Below are positions 11,707 through 24,034 of a stretch of 64,000 bases of DNA, piece after piece. The DNA comes from Selaginella tamariscina (Eukaryota > Streptophyta > Lycopodiopsida > Selaginellales > Selaginellaceae), in assembly GCA_003024785.1 (NCBI GenBank), contig PUQB01000511.1, positions 117,761-181,760 on the forward strand. Reading direction: 5' to 3'. Positions within the stretch are counted from its first letter, which is position 1. The number at the start of each line of letters is the position of its first letter. A program made the translations under genes and the position numbers. A model generated the notes under the pieces. The model searched no databases. It had not been told where the DNA came from and saw only the letters and a list, made by a program, of their open reading frames with translations.

Positions 11707-14700
11707 ATTTAATGACTGTCATCCACTATGATTACACTGTAATTTAAACCTGCCACGTAGTCCAACTGACGTGGAAACACGGTTTGTGACGTGGAAGGAT
11801 TGACATACAAACACACACAAACAAACGTGTAAGTACAAACAAAATTTTACGCTTGTATTTTATGTAGACTTTCAATGGAATTTATTCTCTTCATTTTAAT
11901 TTTAAAGAACACAACATACAAACATGTGTATAACAGTAGTATGTTTTACAAAATAGAGCATATTAATTAAGTACACACACATTTTTATACATAGCATTTC
12001 TACTCTATGTATATTTATAATAAATAAAGTATAAACTGAATTTTAATATAGTAAAACTAAAGTATTTTACTATTTACTATGGACAAAGTTATGTCCATAG
12101 TTATTATAAAAAAGAATTGATATTCCATAATGGAAGACTTTCTTTTTAGGAAAATTTATATTTAATAAAAATTAAAGATTGAATTTTATTCATATTTTTG
12201 TTCTTTTTCATTTCAAATATTTTAAATAAAATTGGCTAAGTATTTATGGATTATTATATATAAAATATAAAATTAAATGATCTTGTAAATCTTTATTAAG
12301 TAAAACATTTTAAGATAATATTATTTACTTTTTGTAATTATATAATGTATATATTTGTTTTTTTTGAATATTTATAACACATTAATTTTTACTTGTAAAT
12401 GTGTAAAAGCTTTATATATTGTAATATTTTTTATTACGATTTTTAAATTCCGATTGTCATTAAATATTTTTGTTGCATTTTAAGTATGAAATCGTTGAAT
12501 GCTCTCTATTAAATATTGTTAAATTTTAGGATAAGACTTAACATCTTAAATTCTTATGAGAAATTTTCATTATTTACCTTTTATTATAAGTTAATTGACT
12601 TTAAAATGTTTCAAACTTCGGTTTCAATAATATTTTAATTAAAATCTTTTTGTATTTAATTTCTTATCGTATATTGAAGTTCAATAACTACTTTTAAACA
12701 AACAACATATTAATCATCAATTTTAATACAATACCTTAATTTTCAAAAGTTTTATTTAAGTTTCTTGTATAGCATGTACAATCTCTTATTAGGCACCATT
12801 TGTACGTTCACAACTAATTAAGGTTTTACATTATACTTGTCCAAATCAAATGACTTAAGCTAGTAAACTATTTCACTTCACGTTACTTGTAGCTAGCTTT
12901 ATCTAAATAATGCGAACATCAAACACTCAAACCAGTGGTTAACATATTCATTATACGTTAATACACATGACTTTCTCACCAAACCATAGTTCAACATTAT
13001 ACATGCTTCTTTGAATTACCCTCTCAAAAGCATGTGTTATTATAAGTCCTCGTTTCACACTTTTATCAGAATGTAGTGTTCATCTCATGTTTAAATATAT
13101 ATTTTTTAAAATCAAAGATGTAGATTTGAACATAAGTCTTTCCCCCATTTGAACATTATTGTTGAAAAAAACTCAATGGATATTGCCACTTCCTTAAATC
13201 ATGTGTTAATCCATAATCATACACTTCAAAGAAAAAGATTTTTTTTTAATAAGGTATAGATTTAACAAATCACATAATGCACTTCACAAAACTTAGTTTA
13301 TAAGTTAGAACAAATTAATTTGCCATGTCTTATGGAAGTGTATGGTAAATTAACATGTGATAACCTAAGATAAAGTAACATGGGCAATCATAAGTTAAAG
13401 TCACTTAAGTGTAAAGTAAAGTAACATGGCATGTAACATGAATGTTGCATTTTGACTACTATTTTCGACAATAGAGTCCATAATCACACCCTCTTACCAA
13501 GCAAGTGTTCTTTAAAAAGTTACAAATCTCAAAATCAAACTTTCTATGCATAATTCAAATGTGTTAGTTGAAATTGATAAAGTATTTAAGAACTTAAAAC
13601 TAGCTAAACACTAAAACATACTATAATTTTAGCAGTCCTACTAACTGTAAAGAATGGTTTTAATACCATTATCAGAATTTTAACTCAACATGTGGCTGCC
13701 AAGTGGCCATTTGGCAACACCTTGTATAATAAATATTAAGTCTTCCTAGACGATCCCAAGAGTTTAACTCAAATGACTGAATAAGTACAAGACTTAAAGT
13801 CCCACCCTAAGTCCCTAAATGATTATCCTTTGAACCTTAAAGGATAATATGAGTAGGCTTTAGGATCTTACCCTAGGAGACATAAACAAGCTCATGTTCT
13901 AACCCCACGTGTCTTACACATACCCCCATAACAAAGTTAAGCCATTTTCATTTACTCTTTAAGGAATTATCTTCATTCGAGAGTACAAGGGGTACCCTAA
14001 CCCACGACTAACCCTTAAGGGTCTATGAGGCCAAGTTATACTTTAGTCCCATGATTAATACTTGGTATCAACACGAGTATGCAACTGAGGCAAACATGAG
14101 TGTTGTGCTAAGCAAACACTTAAGGTTAGGTTTGAACAACCTTAAGAATGCAATCATGCGAGTGCCTTACAAAAGGGCTCATGCTAATGAGCTTAGGTTA
14201 TTCGAGTCTTAGACAGGTTCAAACACCTCCATAAAGAACACCCCTACCAAGTGTGCTTGCTAACACACTTGGTCAGGAGACCTAACCTCCCTTGAGTAAA
14301 TGCTTAAGATTAGCACCCTAATGCGAGCAAAGCACACTTGCTTACTAGGATATCTAGCCCCTTAGTGTTAAACTCGTGACATAACTCCAAAGGGTGTGCC
14401 TTGGGCATTGTACCGTGTGCCAACTAGCCATTGTCATGTGACACTGTTTCCCAAGACATAGGCTATCTCGCCATAGCTTATCAAACTCAAGAGCTACACA
14501 TGATGCCATGAACGTGGCTTGCATATGTCAACTCTAGAAACCCTTAGGGACCTTATAAAAAAAACCCATCTGACTAGTAGAATATGTACTCCGACAAAAC
14601 CTCCTAAGTGTGCGATTGGTTACCGGATGAAAGGAGTTAGCTAATTCCCTAGATTGTGGCATACCTGGGTAAAACAATGTGGATTTGCTAATGCTAAAAG

Positions 14701-17459
14701 TAAGCTACCCTTAGGGTGTGACGTAGCCCTACATGTTGGAAGTTAGGACAGCACAAAGGGTGTGCCTTGATGACATGGGCTTATGCTGGCAGGAGAAAGA
14801 AACCAAGCACCTCTCAATCTTGCATGTTTTCCCCACACATATGCTACTTAATATATGTGACAGAGGCCTTCCTTTTTATTTCTTATTTTATAAAGTGGGT
14901 TGGCACAGAATCTCATTTTTAATGAAGTATCACTTGGTGAGTTTAACCTAAAGACATACCAACCCCTAAACCCTAACCCAAGGGGTTTAGGACATGGGGT
15001 TATGGCAACCCTAAGGTTAGGTAAATCTTAGGAGTGTTTCTAGCTATATCCAACACACTGAACTCGTTAGAACCAACCAAAAATTTAACTAGGACATGAA
15101 AAATGAAAAAAGAATTTTTTAGATGAAAGTGCTAGCTTCTTCTTGTAAATACTTAACAACATTTAGCTGGATCATCACTAAATACCCAAATGTATTAAGC
15201 ATGTTTGTTTTTCTATACCTAGAGTTTATCAACATAGTTTAATAGGTAATACAATCAACGTTCAAAACAAAGAGTAGTAATAGTAAAAACTATGACATCT
15301 AGCATACAAGTTTCTTGCTCCTGCTCAAAACCTTTGTTACTTCATCAATCATGACTTCATCTGAATATGCCGTGCATCGTTCATTGTAAGAACTACATCA
15401 AATAGGCTTTCACAGTTCACACATGTTGTTTCTAGGTTCCAAATGATTTTTTAAAACTTAAAGCTAATTTGTTAATTTCATTATGTAACAATACATGGTA
15501 TATCTCCGACAACTAGAAAAATATCTACATTTTCTCTCTAGTATGATTGTTGAATAACTCATTTGCATATCCGACCACATTTTGGGAGCTTTGGAAGCTA
15601 CTTTTGTCATAGCACCCCCTTAGTAATAAAGATTAAGAGTCAATTGGTGTTACAAGGAGGCTTCTGTATTATTTAACTAGGTAACCTTAATTTACCTGAG
15701 TAAGTGACTTCACCAAGTAAGAACCATAACAACTTTCTTCTTGAAAAAGTTGGGTACAACACAAGTTCGATGGCCTACTCATGAGAAAAAAATGTATGCT
15801 ATTATTATAGCAAGTGCAATGTTGCATTTTGTAGATTGCTCTCCTAGGGCAAGCTTCTCGATAGCTTCATTGTCCTTCATTGACACATTCTCGTCATCAT
15901 GTTGTATAGTGTCCTCATATGTGTCATCTCCATTAGGGTGTTGATCCTTTATTTCAATCTCCATCTTCACTTTTGTACAAATGCCATTCCTATGTTATGA
16001 AAAGGAGTGAGACGAACACATAAAGAGGATAGGACACTCTCACCAAAGATGGTTGCTAAAATGTTCATTCTAATAGACAATGGTGACCACCTAAAAACTC
16101 GATTTGGGTCACAAGGCAAGGCAACACTTGCAGAATCTTTAGGAGGTATAGAGAGTAAAGCATGGTTAGAATATTATTCTACATGGACCAAAGGCTTGCT
16201 AATGCTTCACAGTTTGAGCATATTAAAAAGAGAAGGGGCAACCAGTGGTTGAGGACCAATAGCATTGCAAAGTGGGATGAGAATGCATCATTCACAAGTT
16301 GCAGCTGAGATTTCTAGGAAGCAATCAAGGAAGGATCTTGTGGGATGCTTTGGGATGCCATAATCAGCCTCTACAACACCAGTCGCAAGTGAAATTGCCA
16401 ATGCAAGAAAATGCATAGCATTCTTGTAGGAGTTGCTTTCAAACAAGTTTGCTGAGAAATGTGTAATAACTACAATATGATTCAAGTTCTTTTGAGATAC
16501 TTGTTGTGACTATAGCTGCCACTGCTTGACAACTATTTTTTCATTTAATTATGAAATTAATTTATTTTAGCTATTTGAACATCCATTAAGCAAGGAAAAT
16601 GATTCTCATGTGATGCTTTCACAAAGACGTGCACTAGATGAGTCTCCCAAGCCATGAGTCCTCAAAAAACTTAAGTGCATAGTCAAAAAGAAGCATAGCA
16701 ATGAGATCTATAGTAAGCCCACCTACACTAACTTGATCCTTAGCAATGCACATAGAGGAAAGGACCTTTGTCTTTCTTGTAAAGAGTGGATTTTTACCTA
16801 TTGGGTAACAGATCGATCCGGCCAGTAACGAGGCCGCTTGATTGCGGATTGAACCCGGCGTTGAAAAAGAAGTGGCGCGGCGTCGAACCGCGATTTGCCG
16901 CCGAGCAGGAGCAAGTCCGCTTCAAAGTGACGAAGATTACTATCTTGAAAGTGTTAATCAACATTTCTTTCACATGGGGTATGACAAAATCTTGATAGGG
17001 AGCATCTGTTTGGGACTTGGTAGTGGCAAATCCTTGAAGCAACGATTGTCAAAATTGGTTTAAAACCATGGTTTCACTATTCATGAATAAATTTAGGGTT
17101 AAATATATATTTTATTAATATATAATTAATAATTTAGTACTATATATTCATAATATTAAAGAAAATAAGATTTAATTTATGTATTTTATAATTAAAGATT
17201 ATCAAAAATCATTATGTATATTGAGTTAAATTTTTTTTTTGATTTAAACCATCGTGGTTTTTTTTGTGATCTAAGTCAATAACTATGCCTTAAGACATTA
17301 AGTGACGATATTCATGTTGATTTAAAGTGCAATTTGGGAAGTGGTAGCATGGGTTCACATGAATTACAATCAAGATGTGGGGACATGCAATTGTCGAACA
17401 ATCCGTGGGTACCAGACAAGAACTATTAAATGCACAGAATCTTTAAGAACCAACCTCTC
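11707..17459. repeat. Segmental duplication unit B, copy 1
   Basis: Colinear with 42211-53967 apart from the 5.9 kb retrotransposon inserted in copy 2 and small indels. The block is AT-rich up to about 13.7 kb, then less so, and has no gene I can support. Short frames in 15.7-17.1 kb occur in both copies without clear homology. The right arm of a foldback element lies at 11713-11802. Confidence 0.9.
16807..16908. other. GC-rich ~100-bp insertion, absent from unit B copy 2
   Basis: Between the flanks ATTGGG and AGCAAGTCCGC, copy 1 carries about 100 bp rich in GC (GGCCAGTAACGAGGCCGC, GTGGCGCGGCGTCGAACCGC). The orthologous position in copy 2 (about 53397-53406) has only a few bases. Composition differs sharply from the AT-rich surroundings. 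It is open in a plus frame (LDCGLNPALKKKWRGVEPRF), but I do not recognise the peptide. Confidence 0.8.
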
Positions 17460-17809
17460 TTTAAGTCTCTCATTACATCTTAAACAAGCTTGGAACGTTT
17501 GTACATCCAACTTCACTACATATTGTAATGCTTTAATTGAGTATATTTTAGTTTTCATTACATTATAACATATAATGTCATTGTTAGCATATTAAATTTC
17601 ATTCTTATGAATTTATTATTAAGTTATTCCAGTTTTTTTCTATTCTACTTCATTTAGTTCAGGTCCACACATTGGACATTCATATAGGGCAATCAGGTAA
17701 CCTTTACATTATAATATCTTCTCTTAACATCTCACAAGTGTACATCCATATAAAATTTGAGTTGGGTCTATGAGAGACTAGGTTCCATTATCCTCCACCT
17801 CATCTTGCA
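17460..17809. other. Unassigned AT-rich spacer
   Basis: Unique to copy 1. It follows the end of unit B and precedes the copia remnant. I see no feature in it. Confidence 0.5.
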
Positions 17810-20105
17810 TCACCTAAAGCCAAAACTCCCACTCAGGAGATCTTGAGGTTCTACAAATGTGCACGGAGTATCAGGTAAATAGCCAACTAGAAAGTTGTAC
17901 CTGGATTGGTGAGGTTTAGGTGGTCGACAAACCACCATATTTTCAATCAAGCGCTCAAGAGGCTTTCTTTTCTTGGCTAGTTGTTGTTGAGCTGGCACAA
18001 CAGGAACACATTGTTGCCTAATAGATGATGAAGTCACTTGGGCTATAGAGATGGTAGTAGGTATTCCAAGTTGCAACGACACATGAACTATACGAACTAC
18101 CAACTCCATCACAATATCATCATCAAAGGAGGAGGTACTCTAAGATTGAATGTATGCTCCCACTAGTTCAGTTGCTTCTCTCACTATTTGTGAAACTTAT
18201 GAAGTAGGATATATAAGTAGCAAGAGGCATAGCACTAGAAGAAAATAAAGAATCTAAATATATAGACCTCTCATAGAAAACCACATCCCGACTAATGATC
18301 TCAGTTCAAGTAGGCATGTGGTAAAGCCTATAAGCTTTATGATCCAAGCTGTAGCCAATGAAAGTGCACCTAACAGCTTTTAGATTCAACTTCTTCCTCT
18401 GATCCTTGGAAATATGCACCCATGCATCACAACCAAACACACGTAGGTGATCCACTCAAGCGTGGCAACTGGTCCACGCTTCTTCATGTATCTTCCCCAC
18501 TATAGCACTAGTAGGGAGACAATTTTGCACATAAGTAGTTGTGCCAATTGCATTTGCCCAAAACGATTTCGGCAAACCATTAGCATGTAAGAGAGCTTGC
18601 CCACTCTCAACTAGGGTATAATTTTTGCATTTTGCCACATTGTTTGTTGTGGTGAATATGTTGTGGTAAGTTCTCATACAATCCCTAATTCCATACTGGC
18701 AACAAATTCTTCGAAAGATATTCGCAACCTTCATTGCATCGTAGCCGCTTGATCTTGAAGCCAGTTTGAGTCTCAACTAGAGCCTAAAATAGCTGGAAGT
18801 ACTCAAAAGTAGACTTTCTATTCATAAAGAAAAGGAAAGTTTTGCGTGAGAAGTCATTAATTAATGAAATATTTTTTCCCATGATGTTTGAGTTTGCATT
18901 GGTGTGCATAGAGGTTGTGTGCTCATGTTGCTTATTTAGGAAAAGGCTGCATGGGCATCTTACCAAGTTGGCAGCCTACACAGAAGGGAAGATCAGTAGA
19001 AGAAATAACAATCATGCCATCAACCAAAGGTATCACTTGTTTGATGCGAGCCACACTAGCATGTACAAAGCGACAATGCTAAAGTTGGAGGCCTTGATTT
19101 GCTTTAGTGTGTGTTACATAAGCTTGTGTAGTTGAAGAATCAGCTTGCTTGATACCTTTGCCTTTATGCTTGAGTGAGGAAGCCTTCAATTTGTATAAAT
19201 CCCTATTACCTTGCTAAATTGCTAAAAGTAGTACTCCATCATGAGACTTAACACAAATTTCTTTAGTAGTAATTGTGAAAGGGAACATAAAGTACCTCTT
19301 GTACTCGTAAAGTGCTGCATTAAGCAGAAAGAAATTGTGCCTGCTCCAACAATAGTAAGCTGGGCACTATTCCCCACTATGATGTATCCTCTTCATGTGC
19401 ACTAAGATTATTAAATGTCTCATGCTCAAAATAAATATGATTTGAAATCATGTGGTTAAGAGCAACAGAATCCATGTAGAAATCCTTGGATATATGACTT
19501 GCTATAGGTGCTCACTGTGTAAAAAAACATAGGCTGACCTTTTGTCTCCTCATTTAGAGATAAGCAATAAAGCTTTGCCACATGGTTTATCTTACTTATC
19601 CTTTTGTGTCTTGCGCATGTGAGGATGAAGTTTTCAATAGGTACTCTTGTCATGTCCATTCTTGTTGCAATGTGTGCAATAGAGTTTGGATTGTCTAGAA
19701 CCAATAGCTCCTTGTTCTTGTAGTGTCTTCCCTTGGGAAGATGATTTTGTAGTAGTAAAACATTACAGAATTACTTGATGCCGAGTCACATGAGGTTTAT
19801 GTCATGCATCATTCGTTACAACATAAGTGGGTTATGTGGTATACTATGCAAAACCAAGGATCGAATGAGTTCCTTATACTTGACCCAAGGGAGTGAGAGA
19901 GAAGGTATTCAGCCTCTTCCTCATCAGATATCTCAACATCCTTCAATTCGTCCAAGATGCCTCGAAAAGAAGTGATGTGTTCCACAACCTGGTCACCATC
20001 TTTAAGTACCAAATCGCTTAACCTTTTGCGTAGAAGGATTCGGTTAGCTACTATTGGGGCTTCATAGACTTGCTTCAGTGCCTCCCATGCTTCGTGTGTA
20101 GTCAT
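17810..20105 (-). mobile_element. Decayed Ty1/copia retrotransposon fragment
   Basis: Minus-strand pieces fall in copia order. 20105-19809 is gag-like (MTTHEAWEALKQVYEA, then KRLSDLVLKDGDQVVEHI, as in UBN2 gag). 19704-19456 resembles the post-gag region (VLDNPNSIAHIATRMDMTR). 18966-18784 and 18776-18456 are integrase-like (SLINDFSRKTFLFFMNRKS; LLHANGLPKSFWANAIGT). 18112-17810 fits the linker after integrase. Each piece has stops or frameshifts. I see no reverse transcriptase and did not find flanking LTRs, so this is a truncated, dead copy. Confidence 0.8.
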
Positions 20106-20352
20106 TAATCGTGTGATGCAGTGAAATCTTATCCTTCCACTACATTATGGAATTTCCCCAAGGTTCTATGGTCCTTCTTCTTGAACTTGTTGTTGTATCT
20201 TGATCAACACATGTTGGCAACTTTTCAATATAGTGATGCCCCAAAGGTTGTGCTCATCTATATAGAATGCAAACTTGATCTTCTAGGTTTGCCAAATCTA
20301 GCCATCAAATCGGGGTGGAGTCGAATCCACCACGATTACATCCTAGCTAGTA

Positions 20353-20663
20353 GTTGCTACTATTACCATAGTTGAGGGAGCAATGGGTGGGGCACTGACC
20401 CAACTCCAATCTTCAGCCAGATTAGTCTAGAGCCCTATAAAGGGCTTCTACTACTACTACTAAGGCTCTAAGTCTACAACATTGCTTTAGGTACTGATTT
20501 ACCCGATAGTTGCTACTACTACCATAGTTGAGGGAGCAGTGGGTGGGGCACTGACCCAATCCAACCAACCGCTCCAATCTTCAGCCAGATTAGTCTAGAG
20601 CCCTGTAGAGGGCTTTTACTACTACTGCCAAGGCTCTAAGTCTATGACATTGCTTTAGGTGGT
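20353..20663. repeat. Two-unit tandem repeat, period about 166 bp
   Basis: A unit starting GTTGCTACTATTACCATAG at 20353 recurs at 20519 with minor changes. It includes GAGGGAGCAGTGGGTGGGGC, GCCAGATTAGTCTAGAGCCC and a CTACTACTACTA tract. It lies between the copia and LINE remnants and may be the tail of one of them. Confidence 0.85.
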
Positions 20664-20804
20664 AGATTGCTGCTCTAATGCATCGCTCCTACCTTGTATG
20701 TCTTTGCCATGTCGATATGGCTCCAATACCATATAGCGTAAAGTGCTTAGATTGTCATTGCTTATAAAGTGAATACAATGGAAAAAAAATGAGATGAAAC
20801 GATG

Positions 20805-23470
20805 TTAACCTAGGTGGAATGCCAAGTGTATTGCTGATGTGGCAAGTGCAAGATCAATATCCTCAACAAGAACTGTATGTTCTTGATACTTGCATGTCAT
20901 GTTTGTGGGTTTCCCTAAGACTACAATTTGTGTATTAGTTAGGTTCACTTCAAGGCCCATTTGAATATAGAACTCAACAAGAGTTGTGAGTTGCTTCACA
21001 AGATTGTGCAATAACTTAAATCATCAACATACAAGAGTAAATATACATACAAGTTAGTTATTTGCATATTCAACAATTCTCTAGTTTATATGATCTCCTC
21101 AAGGGCTTCTACATATAACCCAAATAATGTCCATGATAGTGAACACCCTTGTTTAACCCAATATCTGACTCAAAAGTGTAATCACTATATTTCATTTTTA
21201 TGCTCGTGTACAAAATTTTTATTGAGCATATGATGTCTATTAGTACTTTAAGTTTTACAAGCCTTTGGAAGATCTTCTCTCTTAGAACTATATCAAAAGC
21301 CTTTCAAAAGTCTACAAAGCAATAATATATTGTTCTCTATGTATCCTCAGCAAGCATTTTAAAGGTAACTAATTGATCTGTACATGAGTATCTCGATCGA
21401 AATTTAGCCTAACCCTTTCAACTCTCTCTAGCCAATCAATTAGCTTTGTCTCAATCGTCCGATCAAACAACTTGAGGTCCTCCAACTTGAACATGGGTAC
21501 CACTTTATTTATTTTCCATGCATGTGGGAAATTAATTTTGATGATATTATTGAAAATGGGTTGGAACATTGTTACAATGAATATGTGGATCTATTGCATG
21601 TAATAGTTCCATTGTTATTCCATATGTATAAGTAACTTTTCTTCTTGGGAGCTTTTCAATTACTTAAGTTATCTCATCTACCATGTGTTTCATCACTCTT
21701 CCACTTTATATCTAATATAGGTTCACCATCATGTGAGTAGAACTCTCATAAGTAATTTTTTCTATATTTCCACATCATTGAATAGAATTGATGCTTTCTT
21801 CTTTTTGGATCTTGTATGCCTTGGTCGGGTTATGTTATAAGTCATGAGCTTACTTTTATTAAACCATAGTGCATATTTCCTTTTCTTTTGTTTTATAAAC
21901 TTGTAGAAAATCCTTTTTTTTTTTTCAATTTCAAAGCATAATTTGAGTACAATTTTCACTTTGTTCTCTTTGTTGCATATTCATCATCCCACCAAGGTTT
22001 ACAATTCAGTCAAGTATTGTTTGAGGCATTTTCTCTCACATACCACTCCAACGTCTTGTACAATGAGAGCATCTCCATATTGGTTTAGTGGGGTGTTTTT
22101 TGAGACCTCATTCCATCGTTCCACAATTCTCTTTCACAGTTGTCCTTTTTGGGCTTCTGTCATTTGTAAACTAATGGGCTTGACCGCATGCTCTTGATTG
22201 TTTGTTTTAAGTTGTTGTTGTTGTTGCTAACCATATCAAAACTAGTTTATGATCGAACTTGGTGAGAAAGTTAAGCACTTTGATCCTTTTTAATGAGTGG
22301 CATACTCTCCAGTGTGATGATTATGTAGTTGTTTGTTGTTCTGCCATTTATCTTGTCATCTCCAAAGGAACCTCTTTTAGAGCATGTTAATTTTTCATTA
22401 TCTCCCATATGTTCATTCCATTTACCATTACTAGTCCTACATCACTACAAAAATCTAGTAGTTTCGGTCCTTGCCTAAACCAGTCATTACTAACCCTAAT
22501 TACTAGTCAATCTAGTAGTTTCGGTCCTTGCGATCTTATGTGGTATTTTTTTCTTTGCCCATTATGTGTAACATCCACCATGCTTCCACTTAAGTATGTG
22601 TCTCATACCAAATAAGCAAAAGGGGTATTGACTTATACATGTCCTTTAGGCGATCTTATGTGGTATTTCCATCTTTGCCCACTATGTGTAACATCCACCA
22701 TGCTTCGCTCAAGTTTGTGTCCTCGTGGACAACAAGCCAGGGCGCTCTCACCCCTAGATTGTAATTGTCCAAGGTAGGCTCACCCCCCTACTGCTAGACT
22801 CACACTTGACTAACCCAAGGTGCTACCATATGGTCTCTTTCCAGTCCAGGACCGTTTACTAGTCAATCTAGTAGTACCCTAAACCAGTCATTATCTTTTT
22901 CCTATTTAGTATAAGGTTACTTAAATCCCAAAAGTAAAGCATACTCACAAGGAACATAATTTGGGTTGGGCTAGAAAGGAACTCCAAAATAACACATCAG
23001 GTTGGTTGAGTGTGGGTCCAACAATAGTAGGTGGCCTATTGTAAACAATTATAGTTTAGAAGCAGAGTGTAACAAAGTTGAAGGTATTTACTGCACATCC
23101 ATGTTACCAACCCTCCTTATACTCATTGGTTATAACTTGTTGTACTTGAGTTGCTTGGTAACAACTTATACTCGCATTAAAGTCACTCATCATAACAACA
23201 TTTGCCTTCCTAACCCATGCATGAATAAGTTGTCCTATGTTATCAAAAGGTTGGTGTTGATTACTGTGTCTTGGCCATTCTTGTCCTTTATCTGCATGGC
23301 CAAGAAGTGTTTATCTCCATCTCCATGTTATATTGACATTGCTCCAGCAATCACATGCCTTACATATATGACAACATCTCCTCCCTACATGACCCTTACG
23401 ACCGTTCATTCCGTATTGAGAAGAGATTCCATCCCTCATGTTCCAGTAAAACGTAAACATTGAAACTCCC
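20805..23470 (-). mobile_element. Decayed non-LTR retrotransposon (LINE)
   Basis: Reading the minus strand from 23470 down: an apurinic-endonuclease-like segment containing VVMMSDFNASIS (near 23200-23160); a basic linker (KFIKQKKRKYALWFNKSK, about 21890); the start of reverse transcriptase (FPHAWKINKVVPMFK, about 21530); VKQGCSLSWTLFGLYVEALEE (about 21150-21090); and the catalytic YVDD at 21031-21020, followed by FYIQMGLEVNLTNTQIVVL. This is the order endonuclease then reverse transcriptase expected of LINE ORF2. Frameshifts and stops are frequent and the interior is patched by the 22455-22900 repeats. Clade not resolved. Confidence 0.75.
22455..22900. repeat. Patchwork of short direct repeats inside the LINE remnant
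   Basis: AATCTAGTAGTTTCGGTCCT occurs near 22452 and 22509. GATCTTATGTGGTATTT, followed by CTTTGCCCA and TGTAACATCCACCATGCTTC, occurs near 22531 and 22652. ACTAGTCAATCTAGTAG recurs near 22858. The region is partly duplicated and resembles nested insertion debris. Confidence 0.75.
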
Positions 23471-24034
23471 ATGTTTTAGTGAGGCAAATTACATCATATA
23501 TTATATATTTGGACAATATATATGTATACCCTATAACCCTAAACCCCCCCACACACAAACACACACAGGTAGAAACGTGGACATACACATAATAATCCAA
23601 TTTGTTTACTTTCGTAATGGGTATATTACTTTAGAGTCTCCCAATCTATCTCGATATACTTTTTATAAATATACTATTGATTTGTTTAGAAACCAAAGAA
23701 AACATCATTTAAGTAAAATATATTGTCTAAAAACTTTATTTAATTTATTATTTCCTTATTAAGATGATATATATTTTTTTTCATTTTAAATCTTCATATC
23801 ATAACGCTGTTTAGAATAATACAGAACTATGATTTAGTACATTTATATATGGATAAGATTAAAAAAAAAGTAATATAGTATATTAAAAATTTGCTAGTTA
23901 TTGCAGGGCATTGTTCAATATCAAATATATAAATGGCTTTCCCTTTTTAAAAAATAAATTGGAACATCCTTTATTGAAAAGGTAAAATACATGTATATAA
24001 ACAACAACCCGGTAAACTTAAAACCTAATACGCA
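23471..24034. other. Upstream region of the SET-domain gene
   Basis: AT-rich DNA with a few CCCTAAA-like and CACACA stretches near 23537-23567. No open frame of note. The only candidate signal is the TATA-like box at 23994. Confidence 0.5.
23994..24001 (+). promoter_or_regulatory. Candidate TATA box for the SET-domain gene
   Basis: TATATAAA lies 34 bases upstream of the ATG at 24035. At normal TATA-to-start spacing the 5' leader would be only a few bases, so it may not be the real core promoter. Confidence 0.35.

Noticed and set aside
14965..15000. CCCTAAACCCTAACCC stretch like an interstitial plant telomere repeat
   Set aside because: Only two or three imperfect units, repeated in unit B copy 2 because the block is duplicated; too short to call telomeric.
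15744..15800. QVRWPTHEKKMYA, similar to a Ty3 RNase H motif, also at 52200
   Set aside because: About a dozen residues with no flanking RNase H or reverse transcriptase; could be a relic but cannot be supported.
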